DNA of 64,000 bases, taken from Sphingobium bisphenolivorans. GTDB taxonomy: Bacteria; Pseudomonadota; Alphaproteobacteria; Sphingomonadales; Sphingomonadaceae. Under the pieces are notes generated by a model. The model ran no database searches and was not told the DNA's origin. It saw nothing but the letters and a program-made list of their open reading frames with translations. The first letter of the stretch is position 1; each line of letters opens with the position of its first letter. The position numbers were made by a program, and so were the translations under genes. The DNA lies in assembly GCF_000412635.1 (NCBI RefSeq), contig NZ_ASTG01000015.1:1-64000 (forward strand), given 5' to 3'. Shown one piece after another: positions 56,190 through 64,000 of this stretch.

Positions 56190-56495
56190 ATGAGGCACAT
56201 GAAATATTCCGACCTGTCGACAAAGGCTGGGCGCAAAGCGCACCGCCACGAGATGCGCATGATCGCGGTACGCCCGCGCCGATGGGGACTGTGGCTGCTG
56301 ACCGCAGGCTTCCTTCTGCTGCTGGCGCCCTCCGCACTGGATATGCATAGTCTGGTCGGGCTCTGGCCGCCGATGCTGGGCGCGATTTGCGCCCTCCTCG
56401 GCGCGCCGCTGCTGGTGGCGAGCGTGGTGCTCAAGCGGCGCTATGTTCAGCAGCGTAGGACGGGGCGGGCGATGCTGGGGCGGGTCAGGGGGTGA
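56190..56495 (+). CDS. Small two-helix membrane protein
   Basis: 101 residues from ATG 56190 (ATG 56199 also possible, with GAGG three bases upstream). Basic N-terminal region, two hydrophobic helices (about 33-55 and 59-82), basic tail. No family recognised. Transcribed away from the thiamine operon. Real but unassigned; moderate certainty. Confidence 0.5.
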   Translation: MRHMKYSDLSTKAGRKAHRHEMRMIAVRPRRWGLWLLTAGFLLLLAPSALDMHSLVGLWPPMLGAICALLGAPLLVASVVLKRRYVQQRRTGRAMLGRVRG

Positions 56496-56514
56496 TGGCG
56501 CGATCCATGTATCA

Positions 56515-56580
56515 CCGCCCTCACCCTTCCGCCGTGCTGCGCACGGCTCCCTCCCTCTCCCATAAGCGGAGAGAGATTGC
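56515..56580. repeat. Intergenic repeat with GCCGTG palindrome
   Basis: CCTCACCCTTCC, then GCCGTG-CTGCG-CACGGC, then CTCCCTCCCTCTCC...GGAGAGAG. A stem of six pairs lies inside a longer imperfect palindrome. Looks like another dispersed intergenic repeat type, but only one copy is visible here. Confidence 0.4.
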
Positions 56581-56586
56581 CCCCCG

Positions 56587-57957
56587 TCAAACCACCGCTT
56601 CGAACATCAGCTTCATCCCCGTCCTTGGCCGGATCGTCAGGCGGCTGATCGGTTCCGGTTTGAAGCCGGGCGGCACCGACAGGCGGTAGCGGCGGATCAC
56701 GCTGGCGATCACGGTCATCACCTCCTGCTGGGCGAAACCGGCGCCGACGCAGACGCGCGGGCCCCGGCCAAAGGGGAACCAGGCCTGTTTCACCATGTCC
56801 GCATTGGCGGGATCTTCGAACCGGTCGGGGTCGAAGCTGTGCGGGCAGGACCAGTTTTCCTTGTTGCGCTGGGTGAGCCAGGGGGCGACGACCAGCATCG
56901 CGCCTTCCTCCAGCTGCTTGTCGCGCATCGGCATGGGGCAGGTCACTTCGCGCGGGAAGAAGGCGACCGGCGGATAGAGGCGCAGCGTTTCACGGAAGAT
57001 GTTGCGGACCGCGCCCATGTCCTTGAGCATGGCGGCGTCGAGCGGCGCGTCGCCGGCAAGCGCCGTCACCTCGGCGCGGGCAGCGTCCTGGATATGGGCG
57101 CATTCCGCCAGCATATAGAGCGCCCAGGTCATGGTGCTGGCTGAAGTCTCATGGCCCGCGAGGAAGACGGTCGACACCTGATCCATCACCTGCTGCAGGG
57201 TGAAGTGTTCGCCGGTTTCCGGATGTTTCGCCTCGATCAGCGACTGGAGAATGTCCTTGTGGGGCGCTTCGCCGCGCTCATGAAAGCCCCGATAGCGGGC
57301 CTCCACGATCGGGCGGAAGACGTCATGGATCGCCTTGGCCGGCTTTAGCGCGGCACGCTCGAACCAGCCTGCCGGAACACCGTAGAGGCGCAGCATCGAG
57401 GCGCTGTGAGCAAGGCGCTGAAACCGGCCAAAGGCAGTGTGGATGATGTTGGAGCGATACTCGTCCAGCGCTTCCGAAAAGAGCGTGCGGAAGATGATGT
57501 CGGCCGCGACATGGGTCATCATCGGGTCGATATCGACCGCCCGGCTGCGATCCGCCGCCTTGAGGCGGGCGAGCAAGTCGTCGGCCGCCGCGACCATCAG
57601 CGGCATGGAGCGGCCCAGCGCGGTATGCGCGAAGGCGGGGTTCACCATCGCGCGCTGGCTTTCCCAATCGGCGCCATTGGCGGAAAAGACGCTGTTGCCG
57701 ATCAGCGGCGAGAGGTTGCGGACCAGTTCGCGATGCTTCGGGTACGCCGTGCCGCCGCGCAATATCTTATCCACCAGCGGCAGCTCGTTGGCGATATACA
57801 TGGTCTGGCCGGGCATGCGGATTTCGCCCAGCTTCATGGTGTAGCTTTTTTCGAACAGCACATGGATCCAGCTGTGCCAGCCGCGAAAGAAGCGCTTGAC
57901 GAGGCCGCGGCGCGTGCGGGGCGGCTGCGGATAGGGCGGGGTGAAATGCTCCGTCAC
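56587..57957 (-). CDS. Cytochrome P450
   Basis: 456 residues, no membrane anchor evident. Heme-binding FGRGPRVCVGAGFA (Cys403), I-helix AGHETSAST (oxygen activation), K-helix ETLRLYPP (ExxR) and the PFRFEDP-type FDPDRFEDP block are all present. Its stop codon overlaps the start codon of the following hydrolase-like gene region by four bases (ATG 57957, TGA of the neighbour at 57954-57956), so the two are translated as a unit. Substrate unknown. No ferredoxin or reductase nearby. Confidence 0.93.
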   Translation of the reverse strand: MTEHFTPPYPQPPRTRRGLVKRFFRGWHSWIHVLFEKSYTMKLGEIRMPGQTMYIANELPLVDKILRGGTAYPKHRELVRNLSPLIGNSVFSANGADWESQRAMVNPAFAHTALGRSMPLMVAAADDLLARLKAADRSRAVDIDPMMTHVAADIIFRTLFSEALDEYRSNIIHTAFGRFQRLAHSASMLRLYGVPAGWFERAALKPAKAIHDVFRPIVEARYRGFHERGEAPHKDILQSLIEAKHPETGEHFTLQQVMDQVSTVFLAGHETSASTMTWALYMLAECAHIQDAARAEVTALAGDAPLDAAMLKDMGAVRNIFRETLRLYPPVAFFPREVTCPMPMRDKQLEEGAMLVVAPWLTQRNKENWSCPHSFDPDRFEDPANADMVKQAWFPFGRGPRVCVGAGFAQQEVMTVIASVIRRYRLSVPPGFKPEPISRLTIRPRTGMKLMFEAVV

Positions 57958-59081
57958 GGGATCGTCCTGAACTGCGCTATGGCTTCATCGATGGTCCGGC
58001 GGCCGGCGGTCAGGCTGACATAGTCGACTGGGGACAGCCGGTCGCCCACGCGCAGATAGTCGAAATGCGCCTCATATTTGTTCGACCATCCGCCATGATA
58101 ATTTTCCGGTTCATAGAACAGGTGAAAACGCGGCGAGAGCAGCTCCACCCGCGCGGCGCAGCGGTCCGAAACGAGGTGGATGGGATGGACGTCATGATAG
58201 GCGGCGCCGTCCGGCGGCGCGGAGAAGTCGATCAGGCGGAAGGGCTTGTCGTCCAGCGCCTTGAGGTCCGCATGATACCAGCGCGCGTCCTTGCGGAGGG
58301 CAATCACCGGCACCACCTGCCCCAGCGTCAGCACGATGAAATTGCCCGGCAGCGGCCTGCCTCCACGTAGTTCGAGGATGCGGCGCAGCACGCTCATCGC
58401 ATAGATGGTGCCGTTGCTGTGCGAGGCGAAGACGACCTCGTCATAGGGGCCATCCATCTCCTCCACGATGCGAGCCGCGAACTGGTCGAGCCGCGCCTCC
58501 ATCTCCGCGCCGGGGCCCTCGGCAGCGACCGTGTGGTTATAATACATGAAGCGCAGCAGCCAGGGCACGATCAGCTTGTTGAGCAGCCTGCCCGACAGGG
58601 CGGCGCTGATGCAGATGCCGATGAGCGCCGCAGCCCAGAAGGGTAGCAGCAGCGAAAGCAGCAGCGCCGGGATCAGCGCGAGAGCGAGCGGGATCAGGAT
58701 CGCCAGCAGCGGCGGGTAGAGAATGGTGATGACCGGGCCCTGCCGCAGCTTGCGCATTCGCCAGAACTGCATGTGCCGCGCATGCGCGCTGTAGGTGCCG
58801 ATCGACCGCCAGGCAAGAGCAAGGGGATTGCGTATCCACACCTTGCCGACCAGATCTTCCCAGCGGAGGAACTCATAGTCCGTCTCCACGCCGGCGCTAT
58901 GGTTGGTGACGGTCCAGATCGCAGAGGAAGCAGGGCCGGCACGGCGCGCGCTAACCTCCAGCGCCTCCCCCGACAGGCGTGAATAGCGTTCCGCCTGATC
59001 GCGATAGAGCTGGTGGTAGAAACGCACCCCGCGCGGGTCGAAACCGCCCAGATAGAAGACTTTACGCTTGAACTTTTCCAT
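57954..59081 (-). CDS. Alpha/beta-hydrolase-like membrane protein
   Basis: 375 residues. Central hydrophobic helix pair at about 125-170 ([20 protein letters not shown]). The segment [20 protein letters not shown] resembles the hydrolase nucleophile elbow (S-H-S-N-G) followed by its helix. A motif [20 protein letters not shown] opens the protein. Start at ATG 59081. The upstream member of the pair with P450: 57954 ends inside the P450 start codon. Function unknown; lipid-related activity in the membrane is plausible given the P450 partner. Confidence 0.7.
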   Translation of the reverse strand: MEKFKRKVFYLGGFDPRGVRFYHQLYRDQAERYSRLSGEALEVSARRAGPASSAIWTVTNHSAGVETDYEFLRWEDLVGKVWIRNPLALAWRSIGTYSAHARHMQFWRMRKLRQGPVITILYPPLLAILIPLALALIPALLLSLLLPFWAAALIGICISAALSGRLLNKLIVPWLLRFMYYNHTVAAEGPGAEMEARLDQFAARIVEEMDGPYDEVVFASHSNGTIYAMSVLRRILELRGGRPLPGNFIVLTLGQVVPVIALRKDARWYHADLKALDDKPFRLIDFSAPPDGAAYHDVHPIHLVSDRCAARVELLSPRFHLFYEPENYHGGWSNKYEAHFDYLRVGDRLSPVDYVSLTAGRRTIDEAIAQFRTIP

Positions 59082-59102
59082 GGCCCCTGTCCACATCGGG
59101 CC

Positions 59103-59396
59103 ATGACGACACCCGAACGCGATTACTGCTATTTCATAGACCACCGCAAATACAACCGAAACATCGGCTGTCGGCGCCACGACAATGCCTATGGCATAAA
59201 CGGCGGCGGCAGCGAGCGGGATCGGTGGCGAGCGGACCTGGCTTTTTACCGGCATATGAAGGGGGAAGGCGATCCCATGGCACTGCCCTCGCTACTTGCC
59301 TGCCTGGCCTTTGGCTGGTTCTGCTGGAATTATCATCCGGGCAAAGGGCTGTGGCGAGGGCAACTCTTGCGCCGTTTCGCGAAAGCGCCGAAGTGA
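59103..59396 (+). CDS. Small protein with phospholipase A2-like motif
   Basis: 97 residues. [23 protein letters not shown] contains C-x-x-H-D-x-x-Y, the active-site signature of secreted and bacterial phospholipase A2 enzymes (Ca loop/catalytic His-Asp). One hydrophobic segment follows ([16 protein letters not shown]). No signal peptide is evident. It starts 21 bases from the divergent start of the hydrolase-like gene and ends five bases before kdsA. Whether it is catalytic cannot be decided; assignment is by motif only. Confidence 0.45.
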   Translation: MTTPERDYCYFIDHRKYNRNIGCRRHDNAYGINGGGSERDRWRADLAFYRHMKGEGDPMALPSLLACLAFGWFCWNYHPGKGLWRGQLLRRFAKAPK

Positions 59397-59401
59397 GCGG
59401 C

Positions 59402-60223
59402 ATGACCAAACATATTTCCGTGGGGCCGGTGACGATCGGCAACGACCTGCCCTTCGTCCTGATTTCCGGCCCTTGCCAGATCGAGAGCCGCGACCATGCG
59501 CTGATGATGGCGGAAAAGCTGCGCGGCATCGCCGACCGGGCGGGCGTGCCGTTCATCTTCAAATCCTCGTTCGACAAGGCGAACCGGACTTCGGTTTCCG
59601 GCCAACGCGGTGTCGGCATCGATGCGGGGCTGGCGATCCTGGCCGAGGTGAAGGCGGCGTTCGGCTGCCCGGTGCTGACCGACGTGCACGAGGCGGATCA
59701 GGTCGCGACGGCGGCGGAGGCCGTGGACATCCTGCAGATCCCGGCCTTTCTGTGTCGCCAGACCGACCTGCTGCTGGCGGCAGGCCGGACGGGGGCGGTG
59801 GTGAATGTCAAGAAAGGGCAATTCCTCGCCCCCTGGGATATGGCGGCGGTGGCGCAGAAGGTCGCATCGACCGGCAATGAGCGGATCTTGCTGACGGAGC
59901 GCGGGGCTAGCTTCGGCTACAACAATTTGGTCAGCGATATGCGCTCGCTGCCGGTGATGGCGCAGACCGGCTATCCGGTGGTGTTCGACGCCACCCATTC
60001 GGTGCAGCAGCCGGGCGGGCTGGGATCAGCGTCGGGAGGACAGCGGGAATTTGCGCCGGTTTTGGCCAGGAGCGCGGTTGCGGCCGGGGTCGCGGCCGTC
60101 TTTGCCGAGGCGCATGACAATCCGGACAGCGCGCCATCGGACGGGCCGGTGATGCTGCCGCTGGAGTGGGTCGGACCGATGCTCGAGAAGCTGAAGGCGA
60201 TCGATGCGGTGGTGAAGGGATAA
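59402..60223 (+). CDS. kdsA: 3-deoxy-8-phosphooctulonate (KDO-8-P) synthase
   Basis: 273 residues. Condenses phosphoenolpyruvate with arabinose 5-phosphate for LPS inner-core [56 protein letters not shown] and [13 protein letters not shown] are conserved. Start at ATG 59402 fixed by the conserved N-terminus. It is five bases after the small phospholipase-motif gene, suggesting cotranscription. The Cys and other metal ligands of metal-dependent forms were not examined. Confidence 0.95.
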   Translation: MTKHISVGPVTIGNDLPFVLISGPCQIESRDHALMMAEKLRGIADRAGVPFIFKSSFDKANRTSVSGQRGVGIDAGLAILAEVKAAFGCPVLTDVHEADQVATAAEAVDILQIPAFLCRQTDLLLAAGRTGAVVNVKKGQFLAPWDMAAVAQKVASTGNERILLTERGASFGYNNLVSDMRSLPVMAQTGYPVVFDATHSVQQPGGLGSASGGQREFAPVLARSAVAAGVAAVFAEAHDNPDSAPSDGPVMLPLEWVGPMLEKLKAIDAVVKG

Positions 60224-60231
60224 CCAAATCT

Positions 60232-60301
60232 CCGTTCATTTCGAGCTTGTTGAGAAACGCTGGCACAGCGCTGCGTTTCTCGACTTCGCTTAAACGAACG
60301 G
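60232..60301. repeat. Intergenic inverted repeat between kdsA and proA
   Basis: CCGTTCATTTCGAGCTTGTTG, then AGAAACGC, faces GCGTTTCTCGACTTCGCTTAAACGAACGG across about 12 bases. It is a third repeat type, distinct from the other two families; located between convergent genes, it may terminate both transcripts. Confidence 0.65.
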
Positions 60302-60309
60302 AAGTTGCT

Positions 60310-61575
60310 TTAAGGTCGGGTCTGCCCCGTGCCGCGGACCAGCCACTTGTACGTCGTCAGCCCTTCCAGCGCCACTGGGCCGCGTGCGTGCAGCCTGCCG
60401 GTCGAGATGCCGATCTCCGCACCCAGGCCGAACTCGCCGCCATCCGCGAACTGGGTCGAGGCGTTCCACATCACAATCGCGCTATCGACGGCGTTCAGGA
60501 AGCGCTCCGCCTTGGCCGCGTCCTCGGTGATGATGGCGTCAGTATGATGGCTGGCATGGGCAGCGATATGGGCGAGCGCCTCCTCCAGGCCGTCCACCAT
60601 TCGCACCGAGACGATGGCATCGAGATATTCGGTGTCCCAATCCTCGTCCGACGCTGCGGTGACGCGGCCGTCCATCGCCTGCACCGCCTCGTCGCCGCGG
60701 ACCTCGCACTTGGCGTCGAGCAACGCGGCCACGATGGCGGGCGCGGTCCCGAACGTCTTGTCGATCAGCACCGTCTCGGTCGCGCCGCAAATTCCGGTGC
60801 GGCGCATCTTGGCATTCACCACCAGCTTCTGCGCCATGTCGGGATCGGCCGCGCCATCGACGTAGCTGTGATTGATGCCGTCCAGATGGGCGAGCACAGG
60901 CACGCGCGCTTCTTCCTGCACGCGCGCGACCAGGCTCTTGCCGCCGCGCGGCACGATGAGGTCGATGAACTCGGCCGCCTTGAGCAGAGCGCCCACCGCG
61001 GCACGGTCGGTGGTCGGCACCAGTTGCACAACGTCGGCAGGCAGGCCGGCGGCGGCGATGCCCTCAGCCATGGCGGCGTGGATGGCGCGGTTGCTTTCCT
61101 TCGCTTCGCTGCCGCCGCGCAGGATCACGGCGTTGCCAGCGCGCAGGCAGAGCGCGGCAGCGTCGGCCGTCACATTGGGGCGGCTTTCATAGATGATGCC
61201 GATGACGCCCAGCGGCACGCGCACGCGGGAGAGCTCCATGCCATTGGGACGAACCTGCTTGTCGATCACGCTGCCCAACGGATTGTCGAGCGTCGCGACC
61301 TGATCGACGCCAGCCGCCGTAGCGAGCACACGGTCCTCGTCCAGCCGCAGCCGGTCGAGCATCGCGGGGGAAAGCCCGTTGGCGGCGGCATTTTCCATGT
61401 CGCGGGCATTGGCAGCGATGATCTGCGGCGCCTGATCCCGGAGCGCCTGCGCGGCGCGGCGCAGAGCGTCGATCTTCTGCGCGTCGCTGGCGGACGCCAG
61501 AACGGCGGCGGCGGCGCGCGCGCGCGCGCCCATCGTCGCGATCAGCATTTCAGGGGTCTGGGTAAGGTCGTTCAT
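60310..61575 (-). CDS. proA: Gamma-glutamyl phosphate reductase
   Basis: 421 residues, normal length. NADPH enzyme reducing gamma-glutamyl phosphate to glutamate semialdehyde in proline synthesis. Blocks VPLGVIGIIYESRPNVTADA, CLRAGNAVILRGGSEA, HLDGINHSYVDGAAD and the catalytic-Cys region RRTGICGATETVLID are present. ATG at 61575. proB is not in the window. Confidence 0.96.
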   Translation of the reverse strand: MNDLTQTPEMLIATMGARARAAAAVLASASDAQKIDALRRAAQALRDQAPQIIAANARDMENAAANGLSPAMLDRLRLDEDRVLATAAGVDQVATLDNPLGSVIDKQVRPNGMELSRVRVPLGVIGIIYESRPNVTADAAALCLRAGNAVILRGGSEAKESNRAIHAAMAEGIAAAGLPADVVQLVPTTDRAAVGALLKAAEFIDLIVPRGGKSLVARVQEEARVPVLAHLDGINHSYVDGAADPDMAQKLVVNAKMRRTGICGATETVLIDKTFGTAPAIVAALLDAKCEVRGDEAVQAMDGRVTAASDEDWDTEYLDAIVSVRMVDGLEEALAHIAAHASHHTDAIITEDAAKAERFLNAVDSAIVMWNASTQFADGGEFGLGAEIGISTGRLHARGPVALEGLTTYKWLVRGTGQTRP

Positions 61576-61797
61576 CTGTCATACTCGCCGAGGGTCGCCG
61601 CGCCCTTATCATGAAACGGGGTCGCAGCCAAACCAACGTCGGCCATGATCGAGGATCTGGGAAAGATGCCGGCGGCCGGGCCATGGGTCGCAAAATGCCC
61701 CAGCCGCCAGCGGGCAGATAAACCGCCTCTCACCGGCGCCTAGCGAAATCAGTAACTTAATTCATACCGCAAATAGGGTATGCGTGCAAAGAATCCG

Positions 61798-62442
61798 TCA
61801 CGCGGCCTGCGCCAGCGCTTCCTCCCGCATGGCGTTGAAGGTGCGGCAGGGGGGAATGTTGCGCCATTCGACCCGCTCGCTGATCTCGCCGAAATAGGGC
61901 GTCAGCAGCTGGCGGACATAAGCCGAATATTGATAGACGAGGAAGGAGCCGCCCGGTTTCAGCACCGAACAGGTTTCAGCGCAGATCGTCTCGCCCACCC
62001 CGCTCGGCAGGGTCGAGAAGGGGATGCCGGACAGGATATAATCAGCCTGCCGGTAACCCGCCTCCTTGACGAAGCGGCGCACATCGGCCGCCGAGCCATG
62101 AGCGATGCGCAGGCGCGGATCATCGATCTGCGCCTCCAGCCAGGCGACGAAATCAAGGTTGAGGTCGATCGCGAGCAGAGTCGCGTCAGGGTGCATCCGC
62201 TCCAGGATCGGCCGGGTGAAGGTGCCCACCCCCGGGCCATATTCCACGAACAGGCGGGTGCGCTGCCAATCCACTCCATCCAAAACCGCGTCGACCAGCG
62301 CCGAGGAGGAGGGAATGATGGAGCCGATCATGCCAGGATGCTTGACGAACTGGCGGAAGAACATGCCCCACTGTCCCAGAAATGACGCGGGGCGCAGCGC
62401 CTTTGCTGCCGGCTTGGTCTTCTTCAAGGGAATGGAGGCCAT
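61798..62442 (-). CDS. SAM-dependent methyltransferase, phospholipid N-methyltransferase-like
   Basis: 214 residues from ATG 62442. FFRQFVKHPGMIGSIIPSSSALVDAVL at about 30-55, then the SAM-binding VEYGPGVGTFTRPIL, resemble COG3963 (PmtA/phosphatidylethanolamine N-methyltransferase type) and, more distantly, the KsgA rRNA dimethylase fold. Acts on membrane lipids in related proteins. A 222-base gap without genes separates it from proA. Confidence 0.75.
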   Translation of the reverse strand: MASIPLKKTKPAAKALRPASFLGQWGMFFRQFVKHPGMIGSIIPSSSALVDAVLDGVDWQRTRLFVEYGPGVGTFTRPILERMHPDATLLAIDLNLDFVAWLEAQIDDPRLRIAHGSAADVRRFVKEAGYRQADYILSGIPFSTLPSGVGETICAETCSVLKPGGSFLVYQYSAYVRQLLTPYFGEISERVEWRNIPPCRTFNAMREEALAQAA

Positions 62443-62577
62443 CAACTCTCGCCTGTCTGTGTCGATGTGCCCGACTCGCAAATATCCGCCCGCCTTGCAA
62501 GCGGCTTCGCGGCCAGGGACAGGCTGAAAAGAACGTGTTTCGGGAGGAAGGGTTCAATCCCCTCCCCCCCGCCATCA

Positions 62578-64000
62578 TCATTCAGCGCCGTTGCGTGCCC
62601 GAAGCATGCCCGGTGACACGAAACCGATCGGATCGCCCCGCATCGCGCTCTGCTTCAGTTGCGCCTGGATCTGCTCATATTCGCGTTCCATCTCCGGCGT
62701 GACGGAGGCGCGGGTGTCCTCCAGCGCTTCCTCGAAATGCGCCTGCGTCACCTTGTCGACGGATAGCGACTGGCGTAGCGCGACCAGACCGGCCCGGCGG
62801 ACTAGGTCCTCCAGATCCGCACCGGTGAACCGCTCGGTTTGTTCGGCGAGCAGGTCCAGATCGACATCCTCGGCCAGCGGCATCTTGCCCGTATGGATGG
62901 CAAGGATGCGCTTGCGCCCCGCCCGATCGGGCACGGGCACATAGATCAGCTCATCGAAGCGACCGGGCCGCAGGAGGGCAGGATCGATCAGCGTCGGGCG
63001 GTTGGTCGCGCCGATGACGACCACCGATTGCAGCTCCTCCAGCCCGTCCATCTCCGCCAGGATGGTATTCACCACCCGCTCCGTCACCTGCGGTTCGCCA
63101 AGGCCCCCGCCGCGGGCCGGCACCAGGCTGTCCAGCTCATCGATGAAGATGACGGTAGGCGCGACCTGCCGCGCGCGGGCGAAGAGGCGGGCGATCTGCT
63201 GTTCGCTCTCCCCATACCATTTGCTGAGCAGGTCGGACGACTTTGTCGCGATGAAGTTCGCCTGCGCTTCCCGTGCGACTGCCTTCGCCAGCAAGGTCTT
63301 GCCGGTGCCGGGCGGGCCGTAGAGCAGGAAGCCCTTGGCCGGACGGATGCCGATGCGGCGGAAGGCTTCCGGGTCCTTCAGCGGCAGCTCGACGCCTTCC
63401 TTGAGGCGCATCTGCGCTCCGTCCAGACCGCCGATATCGGCCCAGCCGATGTTGGGCGCCTGCACCATCACCTCACGCATGGCCGAAGGCTGGACGCGCT
63501 TGATCGCGGCCATGAAATCCTCCCGCGTGACGGAGAGTTCCTCCAGCACGTCGGGCGGGATCGTCCCTTCCTCCAGATTGAGGCGCGGCATGAAGCGGCG
63601 AACCGTCTCGATCGCCGCCTCGCGGGTCAGCGCCGCAAGGTCAGCCCCGACAAAGCCATAGGTCATGCGCGCCAGTTCGCCGAGATCGACGCCCTCCGCC
63701 AGCGGCATGCCGCGCGTATGGATGCCCAATATCTCGCGGCGGCCGCGTTCGTCAGGCACGCCCACGATGATTTCGCGGTCGAAACGACCTGGGCGGCGCA
63801 GCGCCTCGTCAATCGCTTCCGGCCGATTGGTGGCGGCGATGACGATCAGATTGGTGCGCGGCTCCAGCCCGTCCATCAGCGTCAGCAATTGCGCGACAAG
63901 CCGCTTTTCCGTCTCACCCGTCACATTGCCGCGCTTGGGCGCGATGGAGTCGATCTCATCGATGAAAAGGATCGAGGGCGCCGATTTGGCCGCGGCCTCG
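62578..64000 (-). CDS. CDC48/VCP-like AAA+ ATPase (5' end outside window)
   Basis: C-terminal about 474 residues of a tandem AAA protein; the frame continues to the right edge. The end of the first ATPase domain (SILFIDEIDSIAPKRGN, then RPGRFDREI) and a complete second domain are visible: Walker A GPPGTGKT, Walker B VIFIDELDSLVP, sensor NRP and RPGRFDELIYVPVPD. This is the CDC48 subfamily present in many alphaproteobacteria. Probably a protein-unfolding machine; its partner is unknown. Confidence 0.92.
   Translation of the reverse strand, partial: EAAAKSAPSILFIDEIDSIAPKRGNVTGETEKRLVAQLLTLMDGLEPRTNLIVIAATNRPEAIDEALRRPGRFDREIIVGVPDERGRREILGIHTRGMPLAEGVDLGELARMTYGFVGADLAALTREAAIETVRRFMPRLNLEEGTIPPDVLEELSVTREDFMAAIKRVQPSAMREVMVQAPNIGWADIGGLDGAQMRLKEGVELPLKDPEAFRRIGIRPAKGFLLYGPPGTGKTLLAKAVAREAQANFIATKSSDLLSKWYGESEQQIARLFARARQVAPTVIFIDELDSLVPARGGGLGEPQVTERVVNTILAEMDGLEELQSVVVIGATNRPTLIDPALLRPGRFDELIYVPVPDRAGRKRILAIHTGKMPLAEDVDLDLLAEQTERFTGADLEDLVRRAGLVALRQSLSVDKVTQAHFEEALEDTRASVTPEMEREYEQIQAQLKQSAMRGDPIGFVSPGMLRARNGAE

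Overview
The window looks like chromosomal DNA of an alphaproteobacterium of the Sphingomonadaceae (Sphingobium/Sphingomonas/Novosphingobium type). Evidence: uniformly high GC coding sequence, a carotenoid crtB at the left edge, an Atm1-type exporter that closely resembles the Novosphingobium aromaticivorans one, a paoABC-type molybdoenzyme, and the alphaproteobacteria-specific curli protein CsgH. The genus is inferred, not proven. No phage, insertion sequence, CRISPR array or replication origin was seen.

Layout. 1-9.4 kb: crtB (5' end outside), a glnK-amtB operon behind a near-perfect sigma-54 promoter, DUF924, tldD, a zf-CHCC protein, tRNA-Val, an HWE histidine kinase with a single-domain response regulator, a winged-helix regulator, and a D-amino-acid aminotransferase gene broken by a 14-bp tandem duplication. 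9.4-24.8 kb: rpoN and lptB; a dnaJ-like/yihY/fabI operon; pdxH; a dicarboxylate symporter; a bestrophin-like channel; an FMN reductase; purA; hisZ preceded by a frameshifted DUF559 gene; and serC-serA, with a possible serC leader RNA. 24.9-42.2 kb: an extensin-like lipoprotein, a LOG-type protein, a HAD nucleotidase, dapD, an Atm1 exporter, a thioesterase, oligopeptidase B, aminopeptidase P, tRNA-Thr, a TonB-dependent receptor and paoABC. tRNA-Gly follows at 42.4 kb.

42.6-53.6 kb is the most distinctive region: a curli-type functional amyloid locus. A PilZ-XRE fusion protein is followed by an 840-base non-coding stretch, then csgF, csgG, a 758-residue protein with about 28 curlin repeats, two further curlin-repeat proteins, an unrecognised secreted proline-rich protein, csgH, a fourth curlin-repeat protein, a strong terminator, and a LuxR-family regulator. 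No csgE or csgC was found here. CsgG would form the outer-membrane pore, CsgF would couple it to the surface, the four repeat proteins would be fibre subunits or nucleators, and CsgH would restrain premature assembly in the periplasm. The flanking regulators are candidates for control of the locus.

53.6-64 kb: thiC downstream of a TPP riboswitch with a small four-helix membrane protein between them; a cytochrome P450 overlapping a hydrolase-like membrane protein gene; a small phospholipase-A2-motif protein directly before kdsA; proA; a phospholipid-methyltransferase-like protein; and a CDC48-type AAA ATPase cut by the right edge. At least four types of intergenic inverted repeat are scattered between genes.
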